A stretch of 27,958 bases of DNA from Liolophura sinensis (GCF_032854445.1 NW_027018426.1:1-27958); one strand, 5' to 3'; positions 9,332 through 21,386 are shown, numbered from the stretch's first letter. The notes: generated from the sequence alone by a model not told the origin. Numbers and translations: made by a program.

Positions 9332-9879
9332 ATGGGCTTGGCCCAAAGATTTGACGTCTTCTGGGCTACCGAAGGGCACATAACTTATAATCAAAAGTTG
9401 AATATAGTAATGACCAGTCGTGATATTACATAGTAAATGTAGCCGAATTTAATTAGCAAAAAGCCCAGGCAAAAATCCCAAAGTGGAAAAACTGTTCCAA
9501 TGCTGCTGGTAAGAGGCTAATCCGACGTATTTTGTGACGAGAAATCGAATGGTGCAAACCGCGTTGCTCTCCGACCAATACTTTTGGCTGTAGCGACAAT
9601 TGAATGAGCATTTATGTGAAAATCACGTGCCTAACAACGGCTCTTACTCCATGGAAACCAAGGAAATTTGCAATTTTTCAACAGCTGGAGATGCCTGGCC
9701 CAATTGCGCATCTTTTGGCACCTTATTGATGTGGGTGAGTGTTTAATTGTACTTTTTACAGCAGACTGTATCATATACCTTGTGTTTTTTATATACAAAT
9801 GGTGTAGTTTTTCAACATGTAGATAAAGACATTGAGTTTGTCTTCGACTTAGAAGTAAGACAATTGCTGGATGAGTTAA
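9332..9879. repeat. Monomer 18 (548 bp, type A)
   Basis: CGTGAT, TCCCAAAG, GTGAGTG and ATCATATACC as in copy 15, plus GGTGTAGTT (normally GGTGTGGTT), shared only with copy 21. Confidence 0.96.
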
Positions 9880-10427
9880 ATGGGCTTGGCCCAAAGATTT
9901 GACGTCTTCTGGGCTACCGAAGGGCACATAACTTATAATCAAAAGTTGAATATAGTAATGACCAGTCGCGATATTACATAGTAAATGTAGCCGAATTTAA
10001 TTAGCAAAAAGCCCAGGCAAAAATCCAAAAGTGGAAAAACTGTTCCAATGCTGCTGGTAAGAAGCTAATCCGACGTATTTTGTGACGAGAAATCGAATGG
10101 TGCAAACCGCGTTGCTCTCCGACCAATACTTTTGGCTGTAGCGACAATTGAATGAGCATTTATGTGAAAATCACGTGCCTAACAACGGCTCTTACTCCAT
10201 GGAAACCAAGGAAATTTGCAATTTTTCAACAGCTGGAGATGCCTGGCCCAATTGCGCATCTTTTGGCACCTTATTGATGTGGGTCAGTGTTTAATTGTAC
10301 TTTTTACAGCAGACTGTATCAAGTACCTTGTGTTTTTTATATACAAATGGTGTGGTTTTTCAACATGTAGATAAAGACATTGAGTTTGTCTTCGACTTAG
10401 AAGTAAGACAATTGCTGGATGAGTTAA
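9880..10427. repeat. Monomer 19 (548 bp, type A)
   Basis: TCCAAAAG, GTAAGAAG and ATCAAGTACC. Indistinguishable by these markers from copies 16 and 22. Confidence 0.96.
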
Positions 10428-10975
10428 ATGGGCTTGGCCCAAAGATTTGACGTCTTCTGGGCTACCGAAGGGCACATAACTTATAATCAAAAGTTGAATA
10501 TAGTAATGACCAGTCGTGATATTACATAGTAAATGTAGCCGAATTTAATTAGCAAAAAGCTCAAGCAAAAATCCAAAAATGGTAAAACTGTTCCAATGCT
10601 GCTGGTAAGAGGCTAATCCGACGTATTTTGTGACGAGAAATCGAATGGTGCAAACCGCGTTGCTCTCCGACCAACACTTATGGCTGTAGCTACAATTGAA
10701 TAAGCATTTATGTGAAAATCACGTGCCTAACAACGGCTCTTACTCCATGGAAACCAAGGAAATTTGCAATTTTTCAACAGCTGGAGATGCCTGGCCCAAT
10801 TGCGCATCTTTTGGCACCTTATTGATGTGGGTCAGTGTTTAATTGTACTTTTTACAGCAGACTGTATCAAATACGTTGTGTTTTTTATATACAAATGGTG
10901 TGGTTTTTCAACATGTAGATAAAGACATTGAGTTTGTCTTCGACTTAGAAGTAAGACAATTGCTGGATGAGTTAA
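10428..10975. repeat. Monomer 20 (548 bp, type B)
   Basis: CGTGAT, GCTCAAGC, CCAAAAATGG (one substitution from copy 23, A10579 versus G12223), GAATAAGC and ATCAAATACG. Confidence 0.96.
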
Positions 10976-11523
10976 ATGGGCTTGGCCCAAAGATTTGACG
11001 TCTTCTGGGCTACCGAAGGGCACATAACTTATAATCAAAAGTTGAATATAGTAATGACCAGTCGCGATATTACATAGTAAATGTAGCCTAATTTAATTAG
11101 CAAAAAGCCCAAGCAAAAATGCAAAAGTGGAAAAACTGTTCCAATGCTGCTGGTAAGAGGCTAATCCGACGTATTTTGTGACGAGAAATCGAATGGTGCA
11201 AACCGCGTTGCTCTCCGACCAATACTTTTGGCTGTAGCGACAATTGAATGAGCATTTATGTGAAAATCACGTGCCTAACAACGGCTCTTACTCCATGGAA
11301 ACCAAGGAAATTTGCAATTTTTCAACAGCTGGAGATGCCTGGCCCAATTGCGCATCTTTTGGCACCTTATTGATGTGGGTGAGTGTTTAATTGTACTTTT
11401 TACAGCAGACTGTATCATATACCTTGTGTTTTTTATATACAAATGGTGTAGTTTTTCAACATGTAGATAAAGACATTGAGTTTGTCTTCGACTTAGAAGT
11501 AAGACAATTGCTGGATGAGTTAA
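10976..11523. repeat. Monomer 21 (548 bp, type A)
   Basis: First quarter is CCTAATT, CCCAAGC and AATGCAAAAG as in copy 24. The rest has GTGAGTG, ATCATATACC and GGTGTAGTT as in copy 18, so it looks like a recombinant between monomer types. Confidence 0.96.
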
Positions 11524-12071
11524 ATGGGCTTGGCCCAAAGATTTGACGTCTTCTGGGCTACCGAAGGGCACATAACTTATAATCAAAAGTTGAATATAGT
11601 AATGACCAGTCGCGATATTACATAGTAAATGTAGCCGAATTTAATTAGCAAAAAGCCCAGGCAAAAATCCAAAAGTGGAAAAACTGTTCCAATGCTGCTG
11701 GTAAGAAGCTAATCCGACGTATTTTGTGACGAGAAATCGAATGGTGCAAACCGCGTTGCTCTCCGACCAATACTTTTGGCTGTAGCGACAATTGAATGAG
11801 CATTTATGTGAAAATCACGTGCCTAACAACGGCTCTTACTCCATGGAAACCAAGGAAATTTGCAATTTTTCAACAGCTGGAGATGCCTGGCCCAATTGCG
11901 CATCTTTTGGCACCTTATTGATGTGGGTCAGTGTTTAATTGTACTTTTTACAGCAGACTGTATCAAGTACCTTGTGTTTTTTATATACAAATGGTGTGGT
12001 TTTTCAACATGTAGATAAAGACATTGAGTTTGTCTTCGACTTAGAAGTAAGACAATTGCTGGATGAGTTAA
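11524..12071. repeat. Monomer 22 (548 bp, type A)
   Basis: Same marker set as copies 16 and 19 (TCCAAAAG, GTAAGAAG, ATCAAGTACC). Confidence 0.96.
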
Positions 12072-12619
12072 ATGGGCTTGGCCCAAAGATTTGACGTCTT
12101 CTGGGCTACCGAAGGGCACATAACTTATAATCAAAAGTTGAATATAGTAATGACCAGTCGTGATATTACATAGTAAATGTAGCCGAATTTAATTAGCAAA
12201 AAGCTCAAGCAAAAATCCAAAAGTGGTAAAACTGTTCCAATGCTGCTGGTAAGAGGCTAATCCGACGTATTTTGTGACGAGAAATCGAATGGTGCAAACC
12301 GCGTTGCTCTCCGACCAACACTTATGGCTGTAGCTACAATTGAATAAGCATTTATGTGAAAATCACGTGCCTAACAACGGCTCTTACTCCATGGAAACCA
12401 AGGAAATTTGCAATTTTTCAACAGCTGGAGATGCCTGGCCCAATTGCGCATCTTTTGGCACCTTATTGATGTGGGTCAGTGTTTAATTGTACTTTTTACA
12501 GCAGACTGTATCAAATACGTTGTGTTTTTTATATACAAATGGTGTGGTTTTTCAACATGTAGATAAAGACATTGAGTTTGTCTTCGACTTAGAAGTAAGA
12601 CAATTGCTGGATGAGTTAA
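12072..12619. repeat. Monomer 23 (548 bp, type B)
   Basis: CGTGAT, GCTCAAGC, CCAAAAGTGG, CACTTATGG, AGCTAC, GAATAAGC and ATCAAATACG. Partner of copy 20 at +1644. Confidence 0.96.
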
Positions 12620-13167
12620 ATGGGCTTGGCCCAAAGATTTGACGTCTTCTGGGCTACCGAAGGGCACATAACTTATAATCAAAAGTTGAATATAGTAATG
12701 ACCAGTCGCGATATTACATAGTAAATGTAGCCTAATTTAATTAGCAAAAAGCCCAAGCAAAAATGCAAAAGTGGAAAAACTGTTCCAATGCTGCTGGTAA
12801 GAGGCTAATCCGACGTATTTTGTGACGAGAAATCGAATGGTGCAAACCGCGTTGCTCTCCGACCAATACTTTTGGCTGTAGCGACAATTGAATGAGCATT
12901 TATGTGAAAATCACGTGCCTAACAACGGCTCTTACTCCATGGAAACCAAGGAAATTTGCAATTTTTCAACAGCTGGAGATGCCTGGCCCAATTGCGCATC
13001 TTTTGGCACCTTATTGATGTGGGTCAGTGTTTAATTGTACTTTTTACAGCAGACTGTATCAAGTACCTTGTGTTTTTTATATACAAATGGTGTGGTTTTT
13101 CAACATGTAGATAAAGACATTGAGTTTGTCTTCGACTTAGAAGTAAGACAATTGCTGGATGAGTTAA
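12620..13167. repeat. Monomer 24 (548 bp, type A)
   Basis: CCTAATT, CCCAAGC and AATGCAAAAG as in copy 21, but GTCAGTG and ATCAAGTACC. The change at C13025 versus G11381 ends the +1644 identity. Confidence 0.96.
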
Positions 13168-13715
13168 ATGGGCTTGGCCCAAAGATTTGACGTCTTCTGG
13201 GCTACCGAAGGGCACATAACTTATAATCAAAAGTTGAATATAGTAATGACCAGTCGCGATATTACATAGTAAATGTAGCCGAATTTAATTAGCAAAAAGC
13301 TCAAGCAAAAATCCCAAAGTGGTAAAACTGTTCCAATGCTGCTGGTAAGAGGCTAATCCGACGTATTTTGTGACGAGAAATCGAATGGTGCAAACCGCGT
13401 TGCTCTCCGACCAACACTTATGGCTGTAGCTACAATTGAATGAGCATTTATGTGAAAATCACGTGCCCAGCAACGGCTCTTACTCCATGGAAACCAAGGA
13501 AATTTGCAATTTTTCAACAGCTGGAGATGCCTGGCCCAATTGCGCATCTTTTGGCACCTTATTGATGTGGGTCAGTGTTTAATTGTACTTTTTACAGCAG
13601 ACTGTATCAAATACGTTGTGTTTTTTATATACAAATGGTGTGGTTTTTCAACATGTAGATAAAGACATTGAGTTTGTCTTCGACTTAGAAGTAAGACAAT
13701 TGCTGGATGAGTTAA
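13168..13715. repeat. Monomer 25 (548 bp, type B)
   Basis: CCGAATT, GCTCAAGC, TCCCAAAG, CACTTATGG, GTGCCCAGC and ATCAAATACG, the same combination as copy 8. Confidence 0.96.
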
Positions 13716-14263
13716 ATGGGCTTGGCCCAAAGATTTGACGTCTTCTGGGCTACCGAAGGGCACATAACTTATAATCAAAAGTTGAATATAGTAATGACCA
13801 GTCGCGATATTACATAGTAAATGTAGCCTAATTTAATTAGCAAAAAGCCCAAGCAAAAATCCAAAAGTGGAAAAACTGTTCCAATGCTGCTGGTAAGAGG
13901 CTAATCCGACGTATTTTGTGACGAGAAATCGAATGGTGCAAACCGCGTTGCTTTCCGACCAATACTTTTGGCTGTAGCAACAATTGAATGAGCATTTATG
14001 TAAAAATCACGTGCCTAACAACGGCTCTTACTCCATGGAAACCAAGGAAATTTGCAATTTTTCAACAGCTGGAGATGCCTGGCCCAATTGCGCATCTTTT
14101 GGCACCTTATTGATGTGGGTCAGTGTTTAATTGTACTTTTTACAGCAGACTGTATCAAGTACCTTGTGTTTTTTATATACAAATGGTGTGGTTTTTCAAC
14201 ATGTAGATAAAGACATTGAGTTTGTCTTCGACTTAGAAGTAAGACAATTGCTGGATGAGTTAA
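13716..14263. repeat. Monomer 26 (548 bp, type A)
   Basis: CCTAATT, CCCAAGC and ATCAAGTACC with private changes CTTTCCGACC, AGCAACAATT and ATGTAAAAATC. Last of 19 consecutive copies of exactly 548 bp. Confidence 0.96.
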
Positions 14264-14812
14264 ATGGGCTTGGCCCAAAGATTTGACGTCTTCTGGGCTA
14301 CCGAAGGGCACATAACTTATAATCAAAAGTTGATTATAGTATTGACCAGTCGCGATATTACATAGTAAATGTAGCCGAATTTAATTAGCAAAAAGCCCAG
14401 GCAAAAATCCCAAAGTGGAAAAACTGTTCCAATACTGCTGGTAAGAAGCTAATCCGACGTATTTTGTGACGAGAAATCGAATGGTGCAAACCGCGTTGCT
14501 CTCCGACCAATACTTTTGGCTGTAGCGACAATTGAATGAGCATTTATCTGAAAATCACGTGACCAGCAACGGCTCTTACTCCATGGAAACCAAGGAAATT
14601 TGCAATTTTTCAACAGCTGGAGATGCCTGGCCCAATTGCACATCTTTTGACACCTTATTGATGTGGGTCAGTGTTTAATTGTACTTTTTACAGCAGACTG
14701 TATCAAGTACCTTATTGTTTTTACATACAAATGGTGTCGTTTTTTTAACATGTAGATAAAGACATTGAGTTTGTCTTCGACTTAGAAGTAAGACAATTGC
14801 TGGATGAGTTAA
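14264..14812. repeat. Monomer 27 (549 bp, diverged type A)
   Basis: One of the two most diverged copies. Markers include GATTATAGTATTGACC, AATACTGCTGG, TTTATCTGAAAA, GTGACCAGC, TTGCACATCTTTTGACACC, CTTATTGTTTTTACATAC and GGTGTCGTTTTTTTAAC. Nearly all are shared with copy 32, 2740 bp downstream. Confidence 0.96.
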
Positions 14813-14900
14813 AAGGGCTTGGCCCAAAGATTTGACGTCTTCTGGGCTACCGAAGGGCACATAACTTATAATCAAAAGTTGAATATAGTAATGACCAGTC
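14264..14900. repeat. Higher-order block II, first copy (diverged monomer)
   Basis: Copy 27 and the opening of copy 28, marked by GATTATAGTATTGACC, GGTGTCGTTTTTTTAAC and AAGGGCTTGG. The whole set recurs 2740 bp downstream. The right edge is approximate, set by the later divergence of copies 28 and 33. Confidence 0.8.
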
Positions 14901-15360
14901 GCGATATTACATAGTAAATGTAGCCGAATTTAATTAGCAAAAAGCCCAAACAAAAAACCAAAAGTGGTAAAACTGTTCCAATGCTGCTGGTAAGAGGCTA
15001 ATCCGACGTATTTTGTGACGAGAAATCGAATGGTGCAAACCGCGTTGCTCTCCGACCAACACTTATGGCTGTAGCTACAATTGAATGAGCATTTATGTGA
15101 AAATCACGTGCCTAACAACGGCTCTTACTCCATGGAAACCAAGGAAATTTGCAATTTTTCAACAGCTGGAGATGCCTGGCCCAATTGCGCATCTTTTGGC
15201 ACCTTATTGATGTGGGTCAGTGTTTAATTGTACTTTTTACAGCAGACTGTATCATATACCTTGTGTTTTTTATATACAAATGGTGTGGTTTTACAACATG
15301 TAGATAAAGACATTGAGTTTGTCTTCGACTTAGAAGTAAGACAATTGCTGGATGAGTTAA
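14813..15360. repeat. Monomer 28 (548 bp, type B)
   Basis: Begins AAGGGCTTGG (normally ATGGGCTTGG), as does copy 33. Has CCCAAACAAAAAACC, GTGGTAAAAC, CACTTATGG, AGCTAC, GTGCCTAAC, ATCATATACC and TTTTACAAC. Confidence 0.95.
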
Positions 15361-15908
15361 ATGGGCTTGGCCCAAAGATTTGACGTCTTCTGGGCTACCG
15401 AAGGGCACATAACTTATAATCAAAAGTTGAATATAGTAATGACCAGTCGCGATATTACATAGTAAATGTAGCCGAATTTAATTAGCAAAAAGCCCAGGCA
15501 AAAATCCAAAAGTGGAAAAACTGTTCCAATGCTGCTGGTAAGAAGCTAATCCGACGTATTTTGTGACGAGAAATCGAATGGTGCAAACCGCGTTGCTCTC
15601 CGACCAATACTTTTGGCTGTAGCGACAATTGAATGAGCATTTATGTGAAAATCACGTGCCTAACAACGGCTCTTACTCCATGGAAACCAAGGAAATTTGC
15701 AATTTTTCAACAGCTGGAGATGCCTGGCCCAATTGCGCATCTTTTGGCACCTTATTGATGTGGGTCAGTGTTTAATTGTACTTTTTACAGCAGACTGTAT
15801 CATATACCTTGTGTTTTTTATATACAAATGGTGTGGTTTTACAACATGTAGATAAAGACATTGAGTTTGTCTTCGACTTAGAAGTAAGACAATTGCTGGA
15901 TGAGTTAA
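15361..15908. repeat. Monomer 29 (548 bp, type A)
   Basis: TCCAAAAG, GTAAGAAG, ATCATATACC and TTTTACAAC. The TTTTACAAC change (normally TTTTTCAAC) is shared only with copy 28. Confidence 0.96.
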
Positions 15909-16455
15909 ATGGGCTTGGCACAAAGATTTGACGTCTTCTGGGCTACCGAAGGGCACATCATTTATAATCAAAAGTTGAATATAGTAATGACCAGTCGCGA
16001 TATTACATAGTAAATGTAGCCGAATTTAATTAGCAAAAAGCCCAGGCAAAAATCCAAAAGTGGAAAAACTGTTCCAATGCTGCTGGTAAGAAGCTAATCC
16101 GACGTATTTTGTGACGAGAAATCGAATGGTGCAAACCGCGTTGCTCTCCGACCAATACTTTTGGCTGTAGCGACAATTGAATGAGCATTTATGTGAAAAT
16201 CACGTGCCTAACAACGGCTCTTACTCCATGGAAACCAAGGAAATTTGCAATTTTTCAACAGCTGGAGATGCCTGGCCCAATTGCGCATCTTTTGGCACCT
16301 TATTGATATGGGTCAGTGTTTAATTGTACTTTTTACAGCAGACTGTATCAAGTACCTTGTGTTTTTATATACAAATGGTGTGGTTTTTCAACATGTAGAT
16401 AAAGACATTGAGTTTGTCTTCGACTTAGAAGTAAGACAATTGCTGGATGAGTTAA
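15909..16455. repeat. Monomer 30 (547 bp, type A)
   Basis: Private GGCACAAAG and CACATCATTTA near its start, GTAAGAAG, TTGATATGGG (shared with copy 51), ATCAAGTACC and a T-run shortened by one. Confidence 0.96.
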
Positions 16456-17003
16456 ATGGGCTTGGCCCAAAGATTTGACGTCTTCTGGGCTACCGAAGGG
16501 CACATAACTTATAATCAAAAGTTGAATATAGTAATGACCAGTCGCGATATTACATAGTAAATGTAGCCGAATTTAATTAGCAAAAAGCTCAAGCAAAAAT
16601 CCAAAAGTGGTAAAACTGTTCCAATGCTGCTGGTAAGAGGCTAATCCGACGTATTTTGTGACGAGAAATCGAATGGTGCAAACCGCGTTGCTCTCCGACC
16701 AACACTTATGGCTGTAGCTACAATTGAATGAGCATTTATGTGAAAATCACGTGACCAGCAACGGCTCTTACTCCATGGAAACCAAGGAAATTTGCAATTT
16801 TTCAACAGCTGGAGATGCCTGGCCCAATTGCGCATCTTTTGGCACCTTATTGATGTGGGTCAGTGTTTAATTGTACTTTTTACAGCAGACTGTATCAAGT
16901 ACCTTGTGTTTTTTATATACAAATGGTGTGGTTTTTCAACATGTAGATAAAGACATTGAGTTTGTCTTCGACTTAGAAGTAAGACAATTGCTGGATGAGT
17001 TAA
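16456..17003. repeat. Monomer 31 (548 bp, type B)
   Basis: GCTCAAGC, TCCAAAAG, GTGGTAAAAC, CACTTATGG, AGCTAC, GTGACCAGC (shared with copies 27 and 32) and ATCAAGTACC. Confidence 0.96.
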
Positions 17004-17552
17004 ATGGGCTTGGCCCAAAGATTTGACGTCTTCTGGGCTACCGAAGGGCACATAACTTATAATCAAAAGTTGATTATAGTATTGACCAGTCGCGATATTA
17101 CATAGTAAATGTAGCCGAATTTAATTAGCAAAAAGCCCAGGCAAAAATCCCAAAGTGGAAAAACTGTTCCAATACTGCTGGTAAGAGGCTAATCCGACGT
17201 ATTTTGTGACGAGAAATCGAATGGTGCAAACCGCGTTGCTCTCCGACCAATACTTTTGGCTGTAGCGACAATTGAATGAGCATTTATCTGAAAATCACGT
17301 GACCAGCAACGGCTCTTACTCCATGGAAACCAAGGAAATTTGCAATTTTTCAACAGCTGGAGATGCCTGGCCCAATTGCACATCTTTTGACACCTTATTG
17401 ATGTGGGTCAGTGTTCAATTGTACTTTTTACAGCAGACTGTATCAAGTACCTTATTGTTTTTACATACAAATGGTGTCGTTTTTTTAACATGTAGATAAA
17501 GACATGGAGTTTGTCTTCGACTTAGAAGTAAGACAATTGCTGGATGAGTTAA
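17004..17552. repeat. Monomer 32 (549 bp, diverged type A)
   Basis: Partner of copy 27 at +2740. It differs by GTAAGAGG instead of GTAAGAAG, GTGTTCAATT instead of GTGTTTAATT, and ACATGGAG instead of ACATTGAG. Confidence 0.96.
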
Positions 17553-17640
17553 AAGGGCTTGGCCCAAAGATTTGACGTCTTCTGGGCTACCGAAGGGCAC
17601 ATAACTTATAATCAAAAGTTGAATATAGTAATGACCAGTC
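17004..17640. repeat. Higher-order block II, second copy (diverged monomer)
   Basis: Copy 32 and the opening of copy 33, partner of 14264-14900. Three substitutions separate the pair by eye, more than in block I, suggesting an older duplication or less homogenisation. Confidence 0.8.
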
Positions 17641-18097
17641 GCGATATTACATAGTAAATGTAGCCGAATTGAATTAGCAAAAAGCCCAGGCAAAAATTCA
17701 AAAGTGGAAAAACTGTTCCAATGCTGCTGGTAAGAGGCTAATCCGACGTATTTTGTGACGAGAAATCGAATGCAAACCGCGTTGCTCTCCGACCAACACT
17801 TATGGCTGTAGCTACAATTAAATGAGCATTTATGTGAAAATCACGTGCCTAACAACGGCTCTTACTCCATGGAAACCAAGGAAATTTGCAATTTTTCAAC
17901 AGCTGGAGATGCCTGGCCCAATTGCGCATCTTTTGGCACCTTATTGATGTGGGTCAGTGTTTAATTGTACTTTTTACAGCAGACTGTATCAAGTACCTTG
18001 TGTTTTTTATATACAAATGGTGTGGTTTTTCAACATGTAGATAAAGACATTGAGTTTGTCTTCGACTTAGAAGTAAGACATTTGCTGGATGAGTTAA
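17553..18097. repeat. Monomer 33 (545 bp, A/B recombinant)
   Basis: Begins AAGGGCTTGG like copy 28. Its first part is type A (GAATTGAATT, CCCAGGC, GTGGAAAAAC) and it then becomes type B (CACTTATGG, AGCTAC). A 3-bp deletion (GAATGCAAACC, normally GAATGGTGCAAACC) sits at the change-over. Also ACATTTGCTGG near the end. Confidence 0.96.
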
Positions 18098-18646
18098 ATG
18101 GGCTTGGCCCAAAGATTTGACGTCTTCTGGGCTACCGAAGGGCACATAACTTATAATCAAAAGTTGAATATAGTAATGACCAGTCGCGATATTACATAGT
18201 AAATGTAGCCGAATTTAATTAGCAAAAAGCAAAATGCAAAAATCCAAAAGTGGTAAAACTGTTCCAATGCTGCTGGTAAGAGGCTAATCCGACGTATTTT
18301 GTGACGAGAAATCGAATGGTGCAAACCGCGTTGCTCTCCGACCAACACTTATGGCTGTAGCTACAATTGAATGAGCATTTATGTGAAAATCACGTGCCTA
18401 ACAACGGCTCTTACTCCATGGAAACCAAGGAAATTTGCAATTTTTCAACAGCTGGAGATGCCTGGCCCAATTGCGCATCTTTTGGCACCTTATTGATGTG
18501 GGTCAGTGTTTAATTGTACTTTTTACAGCAGACTGTATCAAGTACCTTGTGTTTTTTATATACAAATGGTGTGGTTTTTCAACATGTAGATAAAGACATT
18601 GAGTTTGTCTTCGACTTAGAAGTAAGACAATTGCTGGATGAGTTAA
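18098..18646. repeat. Monomer 34 (549 bp, type B)
   Basis: Private AAGCAAAATGCAAAAATCC in the A-tract region, GTGGTAAAAC, CACTTATGG, AGCTAC, GTGCCTAAC and ATCAAGTACC. Confidence 0.95.
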
Positions 18647-19194
18647 ATGGGCTTGGCCCAAAGATTTGACGTCTTCTGGGCTACCGAAGGGCACATAACT
18701 TATAATCAAAAGTTGAATATAGTAATGACCAGTCGCGATATTACATAGTAAATGTAGCCGAATTGAATGAGCAAAAAGCCCAGGCAAAAATCCAAAAGTG
18801 GAAAAACTGTTCCAATGCTGCTGTTAAGAGGCTAATCCGACGTATTTTGTGACGAGAAATCGAATGGTGCAAACCGCGTTGCTCTCCGACCAATACTTTT
18901 GGCTGTAGCGACAATTGAATGAGCATTTATGTGAAAATCACGTGCCTAACAACGGCTCTTACTCCATGGAAACCAAGGAAATTTGCAATTTTTCAACAGC
19001 TGGAGATGCCTGGCCCAACTGCGCATCTTTTGGCACCTTATTGATGTGGGTCAGTGTTTAATTGTACTTTTTACAGCAGACTGTATCAAATACCTTGTGT
19101 TTTTTATATACAAATGGTGTGGTTTTTCAACATGTAGATAAAGACATTGAGTTTGTCTTCGACTTAGAAGTAAGACAATTGCTGGATGAGTTAA
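18647..19194. repeat. Monomer 35 (548 bp, type A)
   Basis: GAATTGAATGAGC (normally ...ATTAGC), CTGTTAAGAGG, which removes the donor-like GTAAG, ATCAAATACC, and CCCAACTGCG. Confidence 0.95.
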
Positions 19195-19742
19195 ATGGGC
19201 TTGGCCCAAAGATTTGACGTCTTCTGGGCTACCGAAGGGCACATAACTTATAATCAAAAGTTGAATATAGTAATGACCAGTCGCGATATTACATAGTAAA
19301 TGTAGCCGAATTTAATTAGCAAAAAGCTCAGGCAACAATCCAAAAGTGGAAAAACTGTTCCAATGCTGCTGGTAAGAGGCTAATCCGACGTATTTTGTGA
19401 CGAGAAATCGAATGGTGCAAACCGCGTTGCTCTCCGACCAATACTTTTGGCTGTAGCGACAATTGAATGAGCATTTGTGTGAAAATCACGTGCCTAACAA
19501 CGGCTCTTACTCCATGGAAACCAAGGAAATTTGCAATTTTTCAACAGCTGGAGATGCCTGGCCCAATTGCGCATCTTTTGGCACCTTATTGATGTGGGTC
19601 AGTGTTTAATTGTACTTTTTACAGCAGACTGTATCAAGTACCTTGTGTTTTTTATATACAAATGGTGTGGTTTTTCAACATGTAGATAAAGACATTGAGT
19701 TTGTCTTCGACTTAGAAGTAAGACAATTGCTGGATGAGTTAA
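19195..19742. repeat. Monomer 36 (548 bp, type A)
   Basis: Private GCTCAGGCAACAATCC and CATTTGTGTG; ATCAAGTACC. Confidence 0.95.
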
Positions 19743-20290
19743 ATGGGCTTGGCCCAAAGATTTGACGTCTTCTGGGCTACCGAAGGGCACATAACTTATA
19801 ATCAAAAGTTGAATATAGTAATGACCAGTCGCGATATTACATAGTAAATGTAGCCTAATTTAATTAGCAAAAAGCCCAAGCAAAAATCCCAAAGTGGAAA
19901 AACTGTTCCAATGCTGCTGGTAAGAGGCTAATCCGACGTATTTTGTGACGAGAAATCGAATGGTGCAAACCGCGTTGCTCTCCGCCCAATACTTTTGGCT
20001 GTAGCGACAATTAAATGAGCATTTATGTGAAAATCACGTGCCTAACAACGGCTCTTACTCCATGGAAACCAAGGAAATTTGCAATTTTTCAACAGCTGGA
20101 GATGCCTGGCCCAATTGCGCATCTTTTGGCACCTTATTGATGTGGGTCAGTGTTTAATTGTACTTTTTACAGCAGACTGTATCAAGTACCTTGTGTTTTT
20201 TATATACAAATGGTGTGGTTTTTCAACATTTAGATAAAGACATTGAGTTTGTCTTCGACTTAGAAGTAAGACAATTGCTGGATGAGTTAA
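19743..20290. repeat. Monomer 37 (548 bp, type A)
   Basis: CCTAATT, CCCAAGC, TCCCAAAG, TCCGCCCAATAC, CAATTAAATG, ATCAAGTACC and AACATTTAG (normally AACATGTAG). Confidence 0.95.
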
Positions 20291-20838
20291 ATGGGCTTGG
20301 CCCAAAGATTTGACGTCTTCTGGGCTACCGAAGGGCACATAACTTATAATCAAAAGTTGAATATAGTAATGACCAGTCGCGATATTACATAGTAAATGTA
20401 GTCGAATTTAATTAGCAAAAAGCCCAAGCAAAAATCCAAAAGTGGTAAAACTGTTCCAATGCTGCTGGTAAGAGGCTAATCCGACGTATTTTGTGACGAG
20501 AAACCGAATGGTGCAAACCGCGTTGCTCTCCGACCAACACTTATGGCTGTAGCTACAATTGAATGAGCATTTATGTGAAAATCACGTGCCTAACAACGGC
20601 TCTTACTCCATGGAAACCAAGGAAATTTGCAATTTTTCAACAGCTGGAGATGCCTGGCCCAATTGCACATCTTTTGGCACCTTATTGATGTGGGTCAGTG
20701 TTTAATTGTACTTTTTACAGCAGACTGTATCAAGTACCTTGTGTTTTTTATATACAAATGGTGTGGTTTTTCAACATGTAGATAAAGACATTGAGTTTGT
20801 CTTCGACTTAGAAGTAAGACAATTGCTGGATGAGTTAA
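20291..20838. repeat. Monomer 38 (548 bp, type B)
   Basis: GTAGTCGAATT, CCCAAGC, GTGGTAAAAC, GAAACCGAATGG, CACTTATGG, AGCTAC and TTGCACATC; ATCAAGTACC. Confidence 0.95.
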
Positions 20839-21386
20839 ATGGGCTTGGCCCAAAGATTTGACGTCTTCTGGGCTACCGAAGGGCACATAACTTATAATCA
20901 AAAGTTGAATATAGTAATGACCAGTCGCGATATTACATAGTAAATGTAGCCGAATTTAATTAGCAAAAAGGCCAGGCAAAAATCCAAAAGTGGAAAAACT
21001 GTTCCAATGTTGCTGGTAAGAGGCTAATCCGACGTATTTTGTGACGAGAAATCGAATGGTGCAAACCGCGTTGCTCTCCGACCAATACTTTTGGCTGTAG
21101 CGACAATTGAATGACCATTTATGTGAAAATCACGTGCCCAGAAACGGCTCTTACTCCATGGAAACCAAGGAAATTTGCAATTTTTCAACAGCTGGAGATG
21201 CCTGGCCCAATTGCGCATCTTTTAGAACCTTTTTGATGTGGGTCAGTGTTTAATTGTACTTTTTACAGCAGACTGTATCAAGTACCTTGTGTTTTTTATA
21301 TACAAATGGTGTGGTTTTTCAACATGTAGATAAAGACATTGAGTTTGTCTTCGACTTAGAAGTAAGACAATTGCTGGATGAGTTAA
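20839..21386. repeat. Monomer 39 (548 bp, type A)
   Basis: AAGGCCAGGC, TGTTGCTGG, GAATGACC, GTGCCCAGAAACGG and TTTTAGAACC. The 3' half is repeated in copy 45; the left edge of the 3.29-kb unit falls inside this copy. Confidence 0.96.

Larger units (their letters stand above)
7688..13020. repeat. 3-monomer higher-order series (1644-bp period)
   Basis: Copies 15-16-17, 18-19-20 and 21-22-23 repeat an order of A (GTGAGTG/ATCATATACC), A (GTAAGAAG/ATCAAGTACC), B (GAATAAGC). The tightest pair is about 9485-11380 against 11129-13024, where I see one substitution (A10579/G12223). Copy 17 lacks ATCAAATACG, and copy 21 has a replaced first quarter, so the series is not uniform. Confidence 0.8.
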
